A stretch of 64,000 nt of DNA from Bacillus renqingensis. Its GTDB lineage: Bacteria; Bacillota; Bacilli; Bacillales; Cytobacillaceae. This document shows positions 1-8,602 of the stretch, piece after piece. The notes beneath the pieces were generated by a model, which saw only the letters and a program-made list of their open reading frames with translations, was not told where the DNA came from and made no database searches. The stretch covers positions 62,001-126,000 of the forward strand of contig NZ_JADDIU010000009.1 of the NCBI RefSeq assembly GCF_016464375.1, given 5' to 3'. A program made the translations under genes and the position numbers. Every line of letters starts with the position of its first letter. Position 1 is the stretch's first letter.

Positions 1-269
1 TCAACTATAGATGCAACAATCAAATAACTAGTAAAAAATATATATTTAACCAACGATCCCCTATTTACCTTGTTCAAGTAAAAAACAATAGGAAGAATTA
101 TAAACATTACTAAATATGTGAGATACATAAAATTACGAGGAGGTATAAAATTCTTATGCCCTATTATTACTGGAAAAATATAATAATAGAAAAAGTCATA
201 TCCTATAAAAATAATATAAAAAAATAAAAGAAACCATTTAACCGTTCGTTTTTCTTCATGCGGTATCAT
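1..269 (-). CDS. Partial sensor kinase N-terminus, paralogue of the neighbouring kinase (runs off left edge)
   Basis: An ATG preceded by TGGAGG opens a frame that stays open for 89 codons to the window edge. The visible part is almost all hydrophobic membrane segments. Its start (EEKRTVKWFLLFFYIIF) aligns with the start of the kinase just upstream (EEKKAITLFLWLFYIFY), and a later ILPIVFYLNK matches FLPVSIYFYK there. I infer a tandem duplicate of the same membrane-sensor histidine kinase. The HisKA and ATPase domains would lie outside the window, so kinase identity rests on the N-terminal similarity alone. It could instead be a sensor-only fragment. Confidence 0.6.
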   Translation of the reverse strand, partial: MIPHEEKRTVKWFLLFFYIIFIGYDFFYYYIFPVIIGHKNFIPPRNFMYLTYLVMFIILPIVFYLNKVNRGSLVKYIFFTSYLIVASIV

Positions 270-412
270 AAAAACCTCCAAATATATCCAACACATCGCG
301 AGCAATCTTAAGAAGTTACAAAATCTATTAACATTCGGGGTTCCCCTACATTATATCCCATAAGCAAATAGCTTGAAATACTTTTTTTTAAAAATTCTTA
401 CAGATTGTCGAA

Positions 413-1654
413 TTATTTCTTCTGCGATATTGGTAAAGTTATCGTGACCTTTGTCCCTTTTCCCGGATCACTTTCTAATTTTAATTCACCATTATGTTCC
501 TTAATTATTTGATGCGTTACCACTAAACCTAAGCCGGTTCCATCCTTCTTAGTAGTATAAAAAGGAACCATTAGTTTAGAAATATCCTCATTATTAATCC
601 CACAGCCTTGATCATTGATTGTTACAACTACTTTAGAGTCTCCTAGGGGCTGAGCTATAATTTTTATTATCCCCCCCTCTGGCATGGCTTCAATGGCGTT
701 TTTTAACAGATTAATAAATACCTGTTTCAGATGCCTTTCATCACAATCTATTAGTGGGATTTTTTCTGCAAATATCGTTTCAACTACAACATCTTGAGCC
801 AGTGCCTGTTGTTCCATAATGGATATCGTATAGCTAAGGATTTCTTTCATACTTGTCTTCTCAATTTGCGTTGCCTTCGGTTTTCCAATATACATCAAAT
901 CATTTACAATCATATCAATCCGATCAATTTCCTGAATCATGATGGGAAAGTACGTACCACTTTCAGGGAATCGCTCTTGTTGCAATTGTGCAAAACCTTT
1001 TAATGATGCTAAAGGGTTACGAATCTCATGGGCAATCGTCGCCGCCATTTGTCCAATGACAGCTAGCTTTTCTTTTTGACGCAGTTCTTCATGAGCACTA
1101 CTTAAGGAATCAATATAAGAAAAAAAGCGAATTAATAAAACATAGGAAATCGCTATTAAAACAATGATTGTTCCAATTGCGGGAAGAACATCTGCATCTT
1201 GTAAAACAATCCCTAAGAGGGAATATTTTCCAACAACACCAAAAGAAACAGTCCAGAAATATTTTTTATTTACAAATATCGGAGCGAATAATATAAATAA
1301 CAACTCTACGATATTCCCTGAAGCAAACGGTCTTGCAGTGCCTAGATACCTAAGAAGATTATCAATCAAATCGATCAAAATAAAACCAAAAAAGATAAAG
1401 TTTTTTATAATATATGGGTTTTCTTTTTTATAAAAATAAATCGATACCGGAAGAAAACACAAGACAATAATATATTGCCAATACCCCAGCCCTTCCTTAA
1501 TGTACTGAGCATTTCCGTATGTAGTGTACTTTGGAATGATAATATACCAAAATATAGAATAAGTTAGATAAAAGATATAAAATAACCATAAAAAAAGCGT
1601 AATCGCCTTTTTCTCTTCAAATATTAACTTAGGGCTTTGGTGACCTGCGTCCAT
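413..1654 (-). CDS. Membrane sensor histidine kinase, KinB-like
   Basis: 413 residues. Residues 15-180 form about six membrane segments with no large outside loop, the layout of KinB-type sporulation kinases. The HisKA phospho-acceptor motif AHEIRNPLASLKG puts the active histidine at about 209. The ATP-binding domain follows: N box NLLKNAIEA (315-323), G1 DQGCG (348-352), F box PFYTTK (364-369) and G2 GTGLGL (372-377). No response regulator lies beside it, as expected for an orphan kinase feeding the Spo0F phosphorelay; that role is inferred from the family. ATG is chosen because AAGGAG lies nine bases upstream. A paralogue follows immediately downstream on the same strand. Confidence 0.85.
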   Translation of the reverse strand: MDAGHQSPKLIFEEKKAITLFLWLFYIFYLTYSIFWYIIIPKYTTYGNAQYIKEGLGYWQYIIVLCFLPVSIYFYKKENPYIIKNFIFFGFILIDLIDNLLRYLGTARPFASGNIVELLFILFAPIFVNKKYFWTVSFGVVGKYSLLGIVLQDADVLPAIGTIIVLIAISYVLLIRFFSYIDSLSSAHEELRQKEKLAVIGQMAATIAHEIRNPLASLKGFAQLQQERFPESGTYFPIMIQEIDRIDMIVNDLMYIGKPKATQIEKTSMKEILSYTISIMEQQALAQDVVVETIFAEKIPLIDCDERHLKQVFINLLKNAIEAMPEGGIIKIIAQPLGDSKVVVTINDQGCGINNEDISKLMVPFYTTKKDGTGLGLVVTHQIIKEHNGELKLESDPGKGTKVTITLPISQKK

Positions 1655-1811
1655 AATACTAACTCCTTAAATATTGTAATCTGAAAAAATTACAATAACG
1701 TTCCTAAACTTCCCCAACTATTTTACCACCTTTCCGCGGGAAATCGGTGTTTTTCGACAAATTTTGATATTTGGAAAATAAATAACTACCTTATAACTTC
1801 AAAATGACTTA

Positions 1812-1840
1812 TTGACAAAAGCTAATTTTATATATATAAT
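1812..1840 (+). promoter_or_regulatory. Consensus sigma-A promoter of the structured RNA
   Basis: TTGACA (1812-1817) and TATAAT (1835-1840) both match consensus exactly and are separated by 17 bases. Transcription should begin near 1847, at the 5' edge of the folded region, and no protein-coding start with a ribosome binding site follows on this strand. Confidence 0.8.
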
Positions 1841-1846
1841 AAATAA

Positions 1847-2172
1847 TTGTGCTTTACTATGCAGGTAACTTGAGATAGATGAACAATGTAAGAATGTTTC
1901 TGGCTTTCCACTAATGTTTTATCGGAAAGACTTATTCACACTGGAACGGCTTCGGAGCCGTGAGGATATGAGAGAGGTAGGGCTTATATCGTTTAGGTTA
2001 TAAAACCTACAGTGGAAAAATGTACCGCGGCAATTTAAATAAACATATTATTTTTACATTATGAAAGCAACTAAATGAATTTGCAGCATTCAAGTTACGA
2101 TATAGCTATTTCACTAAATAAAGCAAAATCCGAAGGCAGAGGGAGACGATATTCCTCTGCCTTCGTCCATTT
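1847..2172 (+). ncRNA. Candidate structured non-coding RNA, about 320 nt
   Basis: The transcript would begin at a perfect sigma-A promoter and end at a 12-bp hairpin. Nested long-range pairings can be read by eye. P1 is GTAACTTGA (1865-1873) with TCAAGTTAC (2090-2098). P2, inside it, is AATGTAA (1885-1891) with TTACATT (2054-2060). Within P2 are an arm of GAAT/ATTC plus CTTTCC/GGAAAG (1892-1937) and a multibranch closed by CACTG/CAGTG (1939-2014). That multibranch carries hairpins ACGGC/GCCGT, GATAT/ATATC and TAGGTT/AACCTA. No convincing ORF is present. It does not look like 6S, SRP, RNase P, tmRNA or a metabolite riboswitch I know. It may be a known Firmicutes RNA class that I cannot name; it could also act on the convergent peptidase gene. 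Confidence 0.6.
2131..2172. terminator. Hairpin terminator between the RNA and the peptidase gene
   Basis: CGAAGGCAGAGG (2131-2142) pairs perfectly with CCTCTGCCTTCG (2154-2165). A T run follows on the plus strand and a weaker TTTTGCTTTA on the minus strand, so it can serve both convergent transcripts. Confidence 0.75.
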
Positions 2173-2178
2173 TTGCAG

Positions 2179-2919
2179 TTATTTTTCAATCACTATTGCC
2201 TGTTTACCCATTTGCTCCCACGCTTTAATAAAGCTTTGCCGGTCACACTTGCGATTTTTCACGCCGTATGGGTCATTCACATAGATATAATTCTCATCGT
2301 ACCCCGTGATAGCGACACTGTGCATACTAAAGGTAATCTTTATTTTCCCTTGCGGCGTATCCCACTGTTCAAACTCCGTTACCGGGGCAAGGTGAGTTGT
2401 CGTAATGATCCAAACCGGTAATCCCTGGCTTACCTTTTTCAATATATCTGTAAACGGGCTATTGGTTAAATTGACAGCCTTATCCCCTACATATTTTTTC
2501 GCAAGCTCATACACTGGTCCATTATAAGCACCAAGACCAGGTCCTTTTGCCATATTTCCAACAAACCCATTATTCGGATTTCCTTTTTGTCCATTCTGGT
2601 ACGTTAATGGCACCGTTTTTATTTTTTCGGCCAGCTCATTTTTCGTTACCATTACTCCATGATAGTTTAGAATCATCGCCAAGCTGGTAACTTCGCAGCC
2701 GTTGTATAGCCTCGGTTGGTCCATTTGATTGATTAATGGAACATTTAACAGCCTGCTTTTTGGTAAAATTGGATCGCCTTTTTGAATGGCTGCTTCAAGG
2801 GTCTTCAATGGAGCTTTTAACGCCTCTAGGGCAGACTGATCTCCCCTAACAGCGATGATTGTTTTTGCACCAAAAAGTAATATTACTAGAATCATAACGA
2901 ATAAAAACAACTTTTTCAT
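2179..2919 (-). CDS. Secreted or membrane-anchored C39-like cysteine peptidase (YvpB type)
   Basis: About 246 residues starting at MKKLFLFVMI; AAGGAATG is better spaced for this ATG than for the one three codons upstream. A hydrophobic N-terminal signal or anchor is followed by a peptidase C39-like domain. The likely catalytic cysteine is in YNGCEVTSLAMIL (about 75), the histidine in FSMHSVAITGYD (about 200) and the third residue in YVNDPYG (Asp about 216). This is the standard layout of the Peptidase_C39_2 family, whose members lie outside the membrane; most natural substrates are unknown. It is convergent with the structured RNA and shares its terminator hairpin. Confidence 0.8.
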   Translation of the reverse strand: MKKLFLFVMILVILLFGAKTIIAVRGDQSALEALKAPLKTLEAAIQKGDPILPKSRLLNVPLINQMDQPRLYNGCEVTSLAMILNYHGVMVTKNELAEKIKTVPLTYQNGQKGNPNNGFVGNMAKGPGLGAYNGPVYELAKKYVGDKAVNLTNSPFTDILKKVSQGLPVWIITTTHLAPVTEFEQWDTPQGKIKITFSMHSVAITGYDENYIYVNDPYGVKNRKCDRQSFIKAWEQMGKQAIVIEK

Positions 2920-2994
2920 ATAGTTCATTCCTTATATATAGTTCAGCGGTTTGTTCCAGACCCACCATTTACGAGGACGGTGCGTGTACCCAGA

Positions 2995-3450
2995 TTAACT
3001 ATTTAGTTTCTCCCTTTTGAAATCGGTTATCTTGCGGATGATTTGGTTAATAACCTCTGAAAAGACAAGCCCAAAGGCAATCGTCCCAGCCAGCATGAAG
3101 ACCTTCGCAGCCAAGGCGATGGCTGTATTATAATCGTTTTCAACAAAGTTCCGCATAGCATCATAGGCAAGTCCCCCGGGGACTAATGGAATAATCCCGG
3201 CAACACTGAATATAATGACCGGGGTTTTATAAAATTTGGCTAATTGCTGACTTAAAACCGCAATAAATATCGTTGCCGCCAATGTCGCTAAAACAGCATT
3301 ATCGGAATAAGCGGCAAGAACATAATAGATCAGCCAACCGCCCATTCCAATCAGACCGCATTTTATTAACGTTTCTTTTGGTGCATTAAAAAGGATGCCA
3401 AAGGCTCCGGTTGCAATAAAGCTTGTCATTAATTGGGCAAGTAGATCCAC
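2995..3450 (-). CDS. Threonine/serine exporter, YjjB-like subunit
   Basis: 151 residues, nearly all membrane helices, with the family sequence IIPLVPGGLAYDAMRNF around the middle. This corresponds to the C-terminal half (ThrE_2/DUF3815) of the one-piece actinobacterial exporter ThrE. The other half is the next gene upstream, 17 bases away, so the pair should form one transporter for threonine, serine or related small acids. The start is GTG with GAGGT about nine bases upstream. Confidence 0.85.
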   Translation of the reverse strand: MDLLAQLMTSFIATGAFGILFNAPKETLIKCGLIGMGGWLIYYVLAAYSDNAVLATLAATIFIAVLSQQLAKFYKTPVIIFSVAGIIPLVPGGLAYDAMRNFVENDYNTAIALAAKVFMLAGTIAFGLVFSEVINQIIRKITDFKREKLNS

Positions 3451-3467
3451 CTTATTTTACCTCACCT

Positions 3468-4241
3468 TCATGCAAATGATACGACAACGGCAATTCCGGC
3501 TCCAATCGCAAAAGCTGTCAGAAACGCTTCCGCTCCTTTTGATAACCCGGCTACCAGATGTCCCGCCATTAAATCCCGGATGGCATTCGTCACTAATAGA
3601 CCAGGGACCAATGGCATAACAGAGCCGATGATGATTTTATCTAATTGCTGTCCCACACCTATTTTGACAAAAAGAAACGCCAGTAATCCAATCACAAACG
3701 ATGCCAAAAATTCAGAGAAAAATTTAACAGAGACAAAGCGGTGGAAATAGACAAAGCTAAGATAGCCCATCCCTCCCGAAATGACAGCTGGAACGAAGTC
3801 ATTCCAGCCTCCACTAAACATGATCATGAAACAGCCGCTTGCTAGCGCAGCCGCAGCCACCTGAATCATAAATGGAAAAGATACATCCATAGAGTTCATC
3901 TCGTTTAACTGCTCCATTGCTTCTTTCAGATTGATTTCCCCGCTGCTGATACTTCTTGAAATGCTATTGACCATGGCAATCTTCTTCAAATCCGTTGACC
4001 GTTCTGAAATCCTCATTAGCTTTGTTTTCGTTGGCTCCATGCCTTCCGCTGAAAAAATAATCACGGTTGGGGTGACGTAGCTATGTGTTTTTCCGAGGCC
4101 AAAAGCGGCGGCTATCCGTACCATCGTATCCTCCACCCTATACGTTTCCGCGCCACTTTGCAGCATGATTTTCCCAGCCAGCAAACAAACCTCGATAATC
4201 TCATACGTTTGTTCTACCTTTTTTTCCATCTTCTCACCCAT
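3468..4241 (-). CDS. Threonine/serine exporter, YjjP-like subunit
   Basis: About 257 residues from MGEKMEKKVEQ; the frame extends to a TTG at 4289, and the internal ATG at 4229 is also possible because all three have weak ribosome binding sites. A soluble N-terminal part with the family signature SGAETYRVEDTM (about 25-40) is followed by five membrane segments including MPLVPGLLVTNAIRD. This is the ThrE N-terminal (DUF1212) family. It is co-transcribed with the YjjB-like gene that supplies the rest of the transporter. Confidence 0.85.
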   Translation of the reverse strand: MGEKMEKKVEQTYEIIEVCLLAGKIMLQSGAETYRVEDTMVRIAAAFGLGKTHSYVTPTVIIFSAEGMEPTKTKLMRISERSTDLKKIAMVNSISRSISSGEINLKEAMEQLNEMNSMDVSFPFMIQVAAAALASGCFMIMFSGGWNDFVPAVISGGMGYLSFVYFHRFVSVKFFSEFLASFVIGLLAFLFVKIGVGQQLDKIIIGSVMPLVPGLLVTNAIRDLMAGHLVAGLSKGAEAFLTAFAIGAGIAVVVSFA

Positions 4242-4485
4242 TATCTCTACGTTATCTATTAGTTTAATCAAATCAAAGTTCTTAGGCAATGAATTTCCGG
4301 TGTCAACTGAAAGTCAAAATAATGGAAAAATAATTGATTTAGTGGCTAAATGCGTAAAATAGTTTTATTAACGTGGTAAATTCAGTACAATAAGGTTATA
4401 AGAAATTATTTTTCTTACACATTTATTATAGAGGAAAAATTTTTTAATCATATACCAAATTAAATTAAATAAAGGAGATTATCCC

Positions 4486-6030
4486 ATGGCTCAAACTTCA
4501 TACTTTCTAGGCACTGATATTGGAACAACCAGTACAAAGGCAGTCCTGTTCGATGAATGGGGAAAAGTCATCAGCATGCACCATGTTGAATATCCCTTAT
4601 CCAGCCCCACTCCGTCGATCGCTGAGCAAGACCCGGAAGAAATCTTTCATGCTGTCCTTGACGCGATGAAACTAGCGATTGACAAAGGGGGAGTAGATGC
4701 TAACCATATTCAGCTTGTATCGTTTAGTTCTGCGATGCACAGCGTGATTGCTGTAGATGAAAACAATAAACCACTCACTCGCTGCATCACCTGGGCTGAC
4801 ACCCGTGCCGCCTCTTGGGCGGAAAAGATTAAAAATGAATTAAATGGACTTGCCATCTACAGGAGGACTGGTACACCGATTCACCCTATGTCACCGCTTG
4901 CCAAAATTGCCTGGCTCAGAAGCGACCATCCGGAAATTTTTAATCGAAGCGCCAAGTTCATTGGAATTAAGGAGTACATTTTCTACAAATTATTTGGAAA
5001 ATATGTTATTGATCATTCGATAGCCTCGGCAACAGGGTTGTTTAACCTTGAGCAGCTTGCATGGGATGCAGAAGCATTGACTGTTGCCGGGATTAGTCGT
5101 CAGCAATTATCCGAACCGGTACCGACAACCTATTACCTGACAGGCATACACCAAGAATATGCCCAAGATTTAGGAATCCCTGCAGAAACACCCTTTGTCG
5201 TTGGCGCCAGCGACGGGGTCCTTTCCAATTTAGGCGTCAATGCGATTGACCCTGGTGTTGTAGCCGTTACGATTGGGACAAGCGGCGCCATTCGCACCGT
5301 TACGGACAAGCCAGTAACCGATCCGAAGGGGAGAATTTTCTGCTATGCATTAACAGAGAAACATTGGGTTGTCGGCGGTCCTGTTAATAACGGCGGCATG
5401 ACCTTCCGCTGGGTGCGTGACCAGCTCGCCTCTGCGGAAGTGGAAACCGCAAAGCGCCTTGGAATTGACCCCTATGATGTGTTGACCAAAATTGCAGATA
5501 AGGTGACACCTGGCGCAGATGGACTCATTTTCCATCCGTACTTGGCCGGGGAACGTGCCCCGCTATGGAATGCCAATGCCCGGGGTTCCTTTTTCGGACT
5601 GGGCCTCCATCATAAAAAGGAGCATATGATTCGTGCCGTCCTCGAAGGGGTTATCCTCAATTTATATACGGTCATGCTAGCGCTGCAGGAGATGATTGGT
5701 GTTCCAAGCAAGATTCAAGCTACCGGCGGCTTTGCCAGATCGGAATTATGGCGGCAAATGATGGCTGATATCTTTAATCAAGAGGTGACCGTGCCGGAAA
5801 GCATTGAAAGCTCCTGCTTAGGTGCAGTGGTCCTTGGCATGTACGCCCTGGGGAAAATTGAAGATTTCTCGATTATGTCGAAATGGGTTGGTTCTACCCA
5901 TGCCCACCAGCCGATTGCAGAAAATGTAAAAATATATGAAGATTTGATTCCGATTTATATTCGTCTCTCCCGTCTATTAGGAGCCGAGTATGAGGCAATT
6001 TCAAGTTTTCAGCAAAAATGGGTGAAATAA
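4486..6030 (+). CDS. gntK: Gluconokinase
   Basis: 514 residues, FGGY carbohydrate kinase. It phosphorylates gluconate to 6-phosphogluconate with ATP. The N-terminal FGGY domain opens with GTDIGTTSTKAVLFD (about 9-23). The C-terminal domain carries GTSGAIR near 265 and the conserved ATGGFARSELWRQMMADIF near 410. Length and sequence fit GntK better than xylulokinase, and the permease next door is GntP-type. AAAGGAGATT precedes the ATG. A 12-bp inverted repeat follows the stop. Confidence 0.85.
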   Translation: MAQTSYFLGTDIGTTSTKAVLFDEWGKVISMHHVEYPLSSPTPSIAEQDPEEIFHAVLDAMKLAIDKGGVDANHIQLVSFSSAMHSVIAVDENNKPLTRCITWADTRAASWAEKIKNELNGLAIYRRTGTPIHPMSPLAKIAWLRSDHPEIFNRSAKFIGIKEYIFYKLFGKYVIDHSIASATGLFNLEQLAWDAEALTVAGISRQQLSEPVPTTYYLTGIHQEYAQDLGIPAETPFVVGASDGVLSNLGVNAIDPGVVAVTIGTSGAIRTVTDKPVTDPKGRIFCYALTEKHWVVGGPVNNGGMTFRWVRDQLASAEVETAKRLGIDPYDVLTKIADKVTPGADGLIFHPYLAGERAPLWNANARGSFFGLGLHHKKEHMIRAVLEGVILNLYTVMLALQEMIGVPSKIQATGGFARSELWRQMMADIFNQEVTVPESIESSCLGAVVLGMYALGKIEDFSIMSKWVGSTHAHQPIAENVKIYEDLIPIYIRLSRLLGAEYEAISSFQQKWVK

Positions 6031-6067
6031 TGTGAACCAAGCTCCCTATTTGGGTGCTTGGTTCACA
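6031..6067 (+). terminator. Inverted repeat after gntK
   Basis: TGTGAACCAAGC (6031-6042) pairs with GCTTGGTTCACA (6056-6067). No clear T run follows, so it may be a transcript-processing or attenuation hairpin between gntK and the regulator instead of a full terminator. Confidence 0.45.
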
Positions 6068-6140
6068 AACGTTCATTCTTTGCTCAATTTTTTAATATAT
6101 CATTGATGCTAATCTAGATTATTCAGAGAGGAAATTTTGC

Positions 6141-6986
6141 ATGGGGCAGAAATGTTTAGGAAAAATTCGTTCCCATTATGGGAGACTCAGCGAAAAAGAA
6201 AAGAAGATTGCCGACTATATAATGGCAAATCCAGAATTGATTATCCATAGCACGATTAATGAATTAGCAGAAGATTTGAATGTCGCCGATGCCACTGTTT
6301 TTCGGTTTTGTAAACGAATTGGCTTTAAAGGTTTTCAGGCTATGAAAATTGCCCTTGCATCTGAAATTATTAAACCGATTCAACAGATTCATGAGGAAAT
6401 AAGCGAAGAAGATAATGAGAAAACAGTAGCGGAGAAGGTGTTCAAGTCGAATATTAGAGCATTGGAAAACACCCTTGAAATCCTTAACGGATCTGCGGTG
6501 AAAACAGCGGTCGAGCTGCTTATGCAAGCAAAAAGGGTGGAATTTTTCGGTACAGGCGGTTCCAGCGTTGTCGCTCTAGATGCGTATCATAAATTTGTGC
6601 GCACAGGAATTAAGGCCTTCGCCTTTATTGACTCCCACTTCCAGCTCATGTCTGCCTCCCAGCTTAGCAAAAAAGATGTTGCTGTTGTCATTTCTCACTC
6701 CGGTTCAAATAAAGATACCATCCATATATTGAAAACTGCCAAAAATAATGGAGCAAAAACGATCGGCATTACAGGTTATCCGAAATCGTTTATCGGACAA
6801 AATGTCGATGTCGCCCTCTTTACAAGCTCAGAGGAAACGGAATATCGCTCCGAAGCGCTATCATCCAGAATCGGTCAATTAAGCTTGATTGATGCACTGT
6901 ACGTTAATATTATGATTCAAAACAAAGAAAAGGCGAGAAGATCACTTGAAAAGGTGAGAGAGGCGATTTCGAATACCCGAATGTAA
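6141..6986 (+). CDS. RpiR/MurR-family transcriptional regulator of gluconate genes
   Basis: 281 residues. An N-terminal HTH_6 domain (TINELAEDLNVADATVFRFC, about 38-57) is followed by a SIS sugar-phosphate-binding domain (FFGTGGSSVVALDAYHKF, about 134-151, and VVISHSGSNKDTI near 185). RpiR proteins sense phosphosugars. Position between gntK and gntP suggests it controls gluconate uptake in response to 6-phosphogluconate or a related ligand, replacing the GntR repressor that opens the B. subtilis gnt operon. That function is inferred from position. AGAGAGGAAA precedes the ATG. Confidence 0.8.
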   Translation: MGQKCLGKIRSHYGRLSEKEKKIADYIMANPELIIHSTINELAEDLNVADATVFRFCKRIGFKGFQAMKIALASEIIKPIQQIHEEISEEDNEKTVAEKVFKSNIRALENTLEILNGSAVKTAVELLMQAKRVEFFGTGGSSVVALDAYHKFVRTGIKAFAFIDSHFQLMSASQLSKKDVAVVISHSGSNKDTIHILKTAKNNGAKTIGITGYPKSFIGQNVDVALFTSSEETEYRSEALSSRIGQLSLIDALYVNIMIQNKEKARRSLEKVREAISNTRM

Positions 6987-7020
6987 ACAGAGGATGCCCG
7001 AATGCGGGCATCCTCTGTTA
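6986..7020. terminator. Bidirectional terminator between the RpiR regulator and gntP
   Basis: A 15-bp stem (core GAGGATGCCCG with CGGGCATCCTC) closes a four-base loop between the convergent stops. AT-rich flanks on both sides allow use from either strand. Confidence 0.8.
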
Positions 7021-7021
7021 T

Positions 7022-8353
7022 TTAGACAAACATATTGATGATAAGGGCACCAATAAAGGCAACAAAGGAAAGAATCGTTTCCAATACTGTCCATGTTTTA
7101 AATGTCTCTTCAATCGATAATCCTAAATATTCTTTCACCATCCAGAAACCCGCATCATTCACATGCGAGAACATCAACGATCCTGCACCTGTTGCGATAA
7201 CCAGCAATTCCATATTAACGCCCGACATTTGTGCAACAATTGGAGCGACGATTCCGGCAGCCGTCGTTAAGGCAACGGTAGCAGATCCTGTTGCAATCCG
7301 GATCAACCCGGCAATTAGGAAGGCCAATACAAGCGGTGAAAGTGATAGATCTTGGGACATGGAGCCGATGACTTTGGCGATTCCGCTATCAATTAGGATT
7401 TGTTTGAAGCCGCCGCCGGCCCCGATGATTAAGATAATCGATCCAACCGGTAAAATACATTCTTCGGTAAATTTTTTAATAACTTTGCGATCCATTCCTT
7501 GACGGAAACCAAGGAAGTAAAAGGCTAAGAAACAAGAAATTAAAAGAGCAATTACTGGACTGCCGATAAACGTAAGAACGGACTCAGCCGTTTTTGGAAC
7601 TTTTAAATAAGGGGCGAATGTTCCTAAAATCATTAAAATAACCGGCATTAAAATCGATATGAACGATATGCCTACACCAGGAACTGATTTTTTTCCAGAA
7701 AGGTCTTCGACTTTAACCAATTCCGGCTCACCAACGGGTACGACACGTCTATTGATGAACTTCGCAAATAACGGCCCGCCGATAATTCCAGCCGGAAGTG
7801 CAATAATTAATGAGTAGAGCAAGACGTGTCCCAGATTGGCATTATAGATTCCAATGGCGGCAATCGCCCCCGGGTGCGGCGGCACAAGTCCGTGTACGAT
7901 CGATAAACCGGCAATAGCAGGCAGACTAATCAGTAAGATATTTTGTTTTGAAGCTTTTTGAACGGAAATAACAAGTGGTAATAAAATTAAGATTCCAACC
8001 TCAAAGAACACAGGAATACCGATGATAAAGCCCGAGAAAAACATCGCCCATGGGAGCTTTTTTTCGCCAAATACTTTAACGAAAAAGTTTGCGATTTGTA
8101 AACCGGCACCCGATTCAGACAACATTTTCCCTAGTATGGTCCCTAGTGCCAAGATGCCGACCAAGTGCCCTAAAACACCGGCGACCCCGGTTTCATAGGA
8201 CCCAACAATCTTATCCCAGCCCATTCCTGAGAAAATTGCCAAAAACAAGCTGGCAACCATTAGACTAATAAATGCATGCCACTTAAACCAAGAAACCCCT
8301 ATAATGACGATGACAATGGCCAGCAGTGTGATGATTAACAAATAGGCATTCAT
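7022..8353 (-). CDS. gntP: Gluconate permease, GntP family
   Basis: 443 residues with about 12 membrane segments and typical GntP stretches such as GIPVFFEVGILILLPLV (about 114-130), HGLVPPHPGAIAAIGIY (about 154-170) and ATGSATVALTTAAGIVAP (about 355-372). It imports gluconate by proton symport for the convergent kinase gntK. AGAAGGGATG precedes the ATG. A cre-like palindrome near its transcription start indicates CcpA repression. Its own transcription unit faces gntK-rpiR, unlike the single B. subtilis operon. Confidence 0.87.
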   Translation of the reverse strand: MNAYLLIITLLAIVIVIIGVSWFKWHAFISLMVASLFLAIFSGMGWDKIVGSYETGVAGVLGHLVGILALGTILGKMLSESGAGLQIANFFVKVFGEKKLPWAMFFSGFIIGIPVFFEVGILILLPLVISVQKASKQNILLISLPAIAGLSIVHGLVPPHPGAIAAIGIYNANLGHVLLYSLIIALPAGIIGGPLFAKFINRRVVPVGEPELVKVEDLSGKKSVPGVGISFISILMPVILMILGTFAPYLKVPKTAESVLTFIGSPVIALLISCFLAFYFLGFRQGMDRKVIKKFTEECILPVGSIILIIGAGGGFKQILIDSGIAKVIGSMSQDLSLSPLVLAFLIAGLIRIATGSATVALTTAAGIVAPIVAQMSGVNMELLVIATGAGSLMFSHVNDAGFWMVKEYLGLSIEETFKTWTVLETILSFVAFIGALIINMFV

Positions 8354-8384
8354 TTGATTGCATCCCTTCTGAAAAGTTATTAAT

Positions 8385-8398
8385 TGAAAGCACTTTCA
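8385..8398. promoter_or_regulatory. CcpA cre-like operator at gntP
   Basis: TGAAAGCACTTTCA differs from the cre palindrome TGAAAGCGCTTTCA at one central base. It lies just downstream of the gntP -10 box, where CcpA binding blocks initiation or early elongation. Confidence 0.65.
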
Positions 8399-8406
8399 TT
8401 TCATTT

Positions 8407-8435
8407 ATTATACGAAAAAAATTTTCTTTGTACAA
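8407..8435 (-). promoter_or_regulatory. gntP promoter
   Basis: On the minus strand TTGTAC (8430-8435) and TATAAT (8407-8412) are separated by 17 bases. Transcription would begin near 8400, inside or next to the cre-like site. Confidence 0.6.
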
Positions 8436-8552
8436 TACATTCTTTCAAAAAAAATTTATTTAGTTCTTTCCAATCGTATGGTTTTCATCGATACTTAACA
8501 TTCCACTAGAAATAAATTGTCATTCAAATTGTAACTTGGGACAACTGACGGA

Positions 8553-8580
8553 TTGAATTTTTTGAGAATTTAGGTATTAT
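8553..8580 (+). promoter_or_regulatory. Promoter of the MFS exporter gene
   Basis: TTGAAT (8553-8558) and TATTAT (8575-8580) are spaced by 16 bases. Initiation near 8587 gives a very short leader before the ATG at 8603. Confidence 0.4.
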
Positions 8581-8602
8581 ACTATTTAGTATATCGAAGT
8601 AA

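Noticed and set aside
2022-2030. GTACCGCGG in the structured RNA, resembling the end of a T-box motif
   Set aside because: The preceding GGGTGG is missing, no specifier stem is present, and no aminoacyl or amino-acid gene follows on the same strand.
7035-7502. A 155-codon plus-strand frame opposite gntP
   Set aside because: It is the antisense shadow of a clear gluconate permease; no ribosome binding site and no recognisable product.
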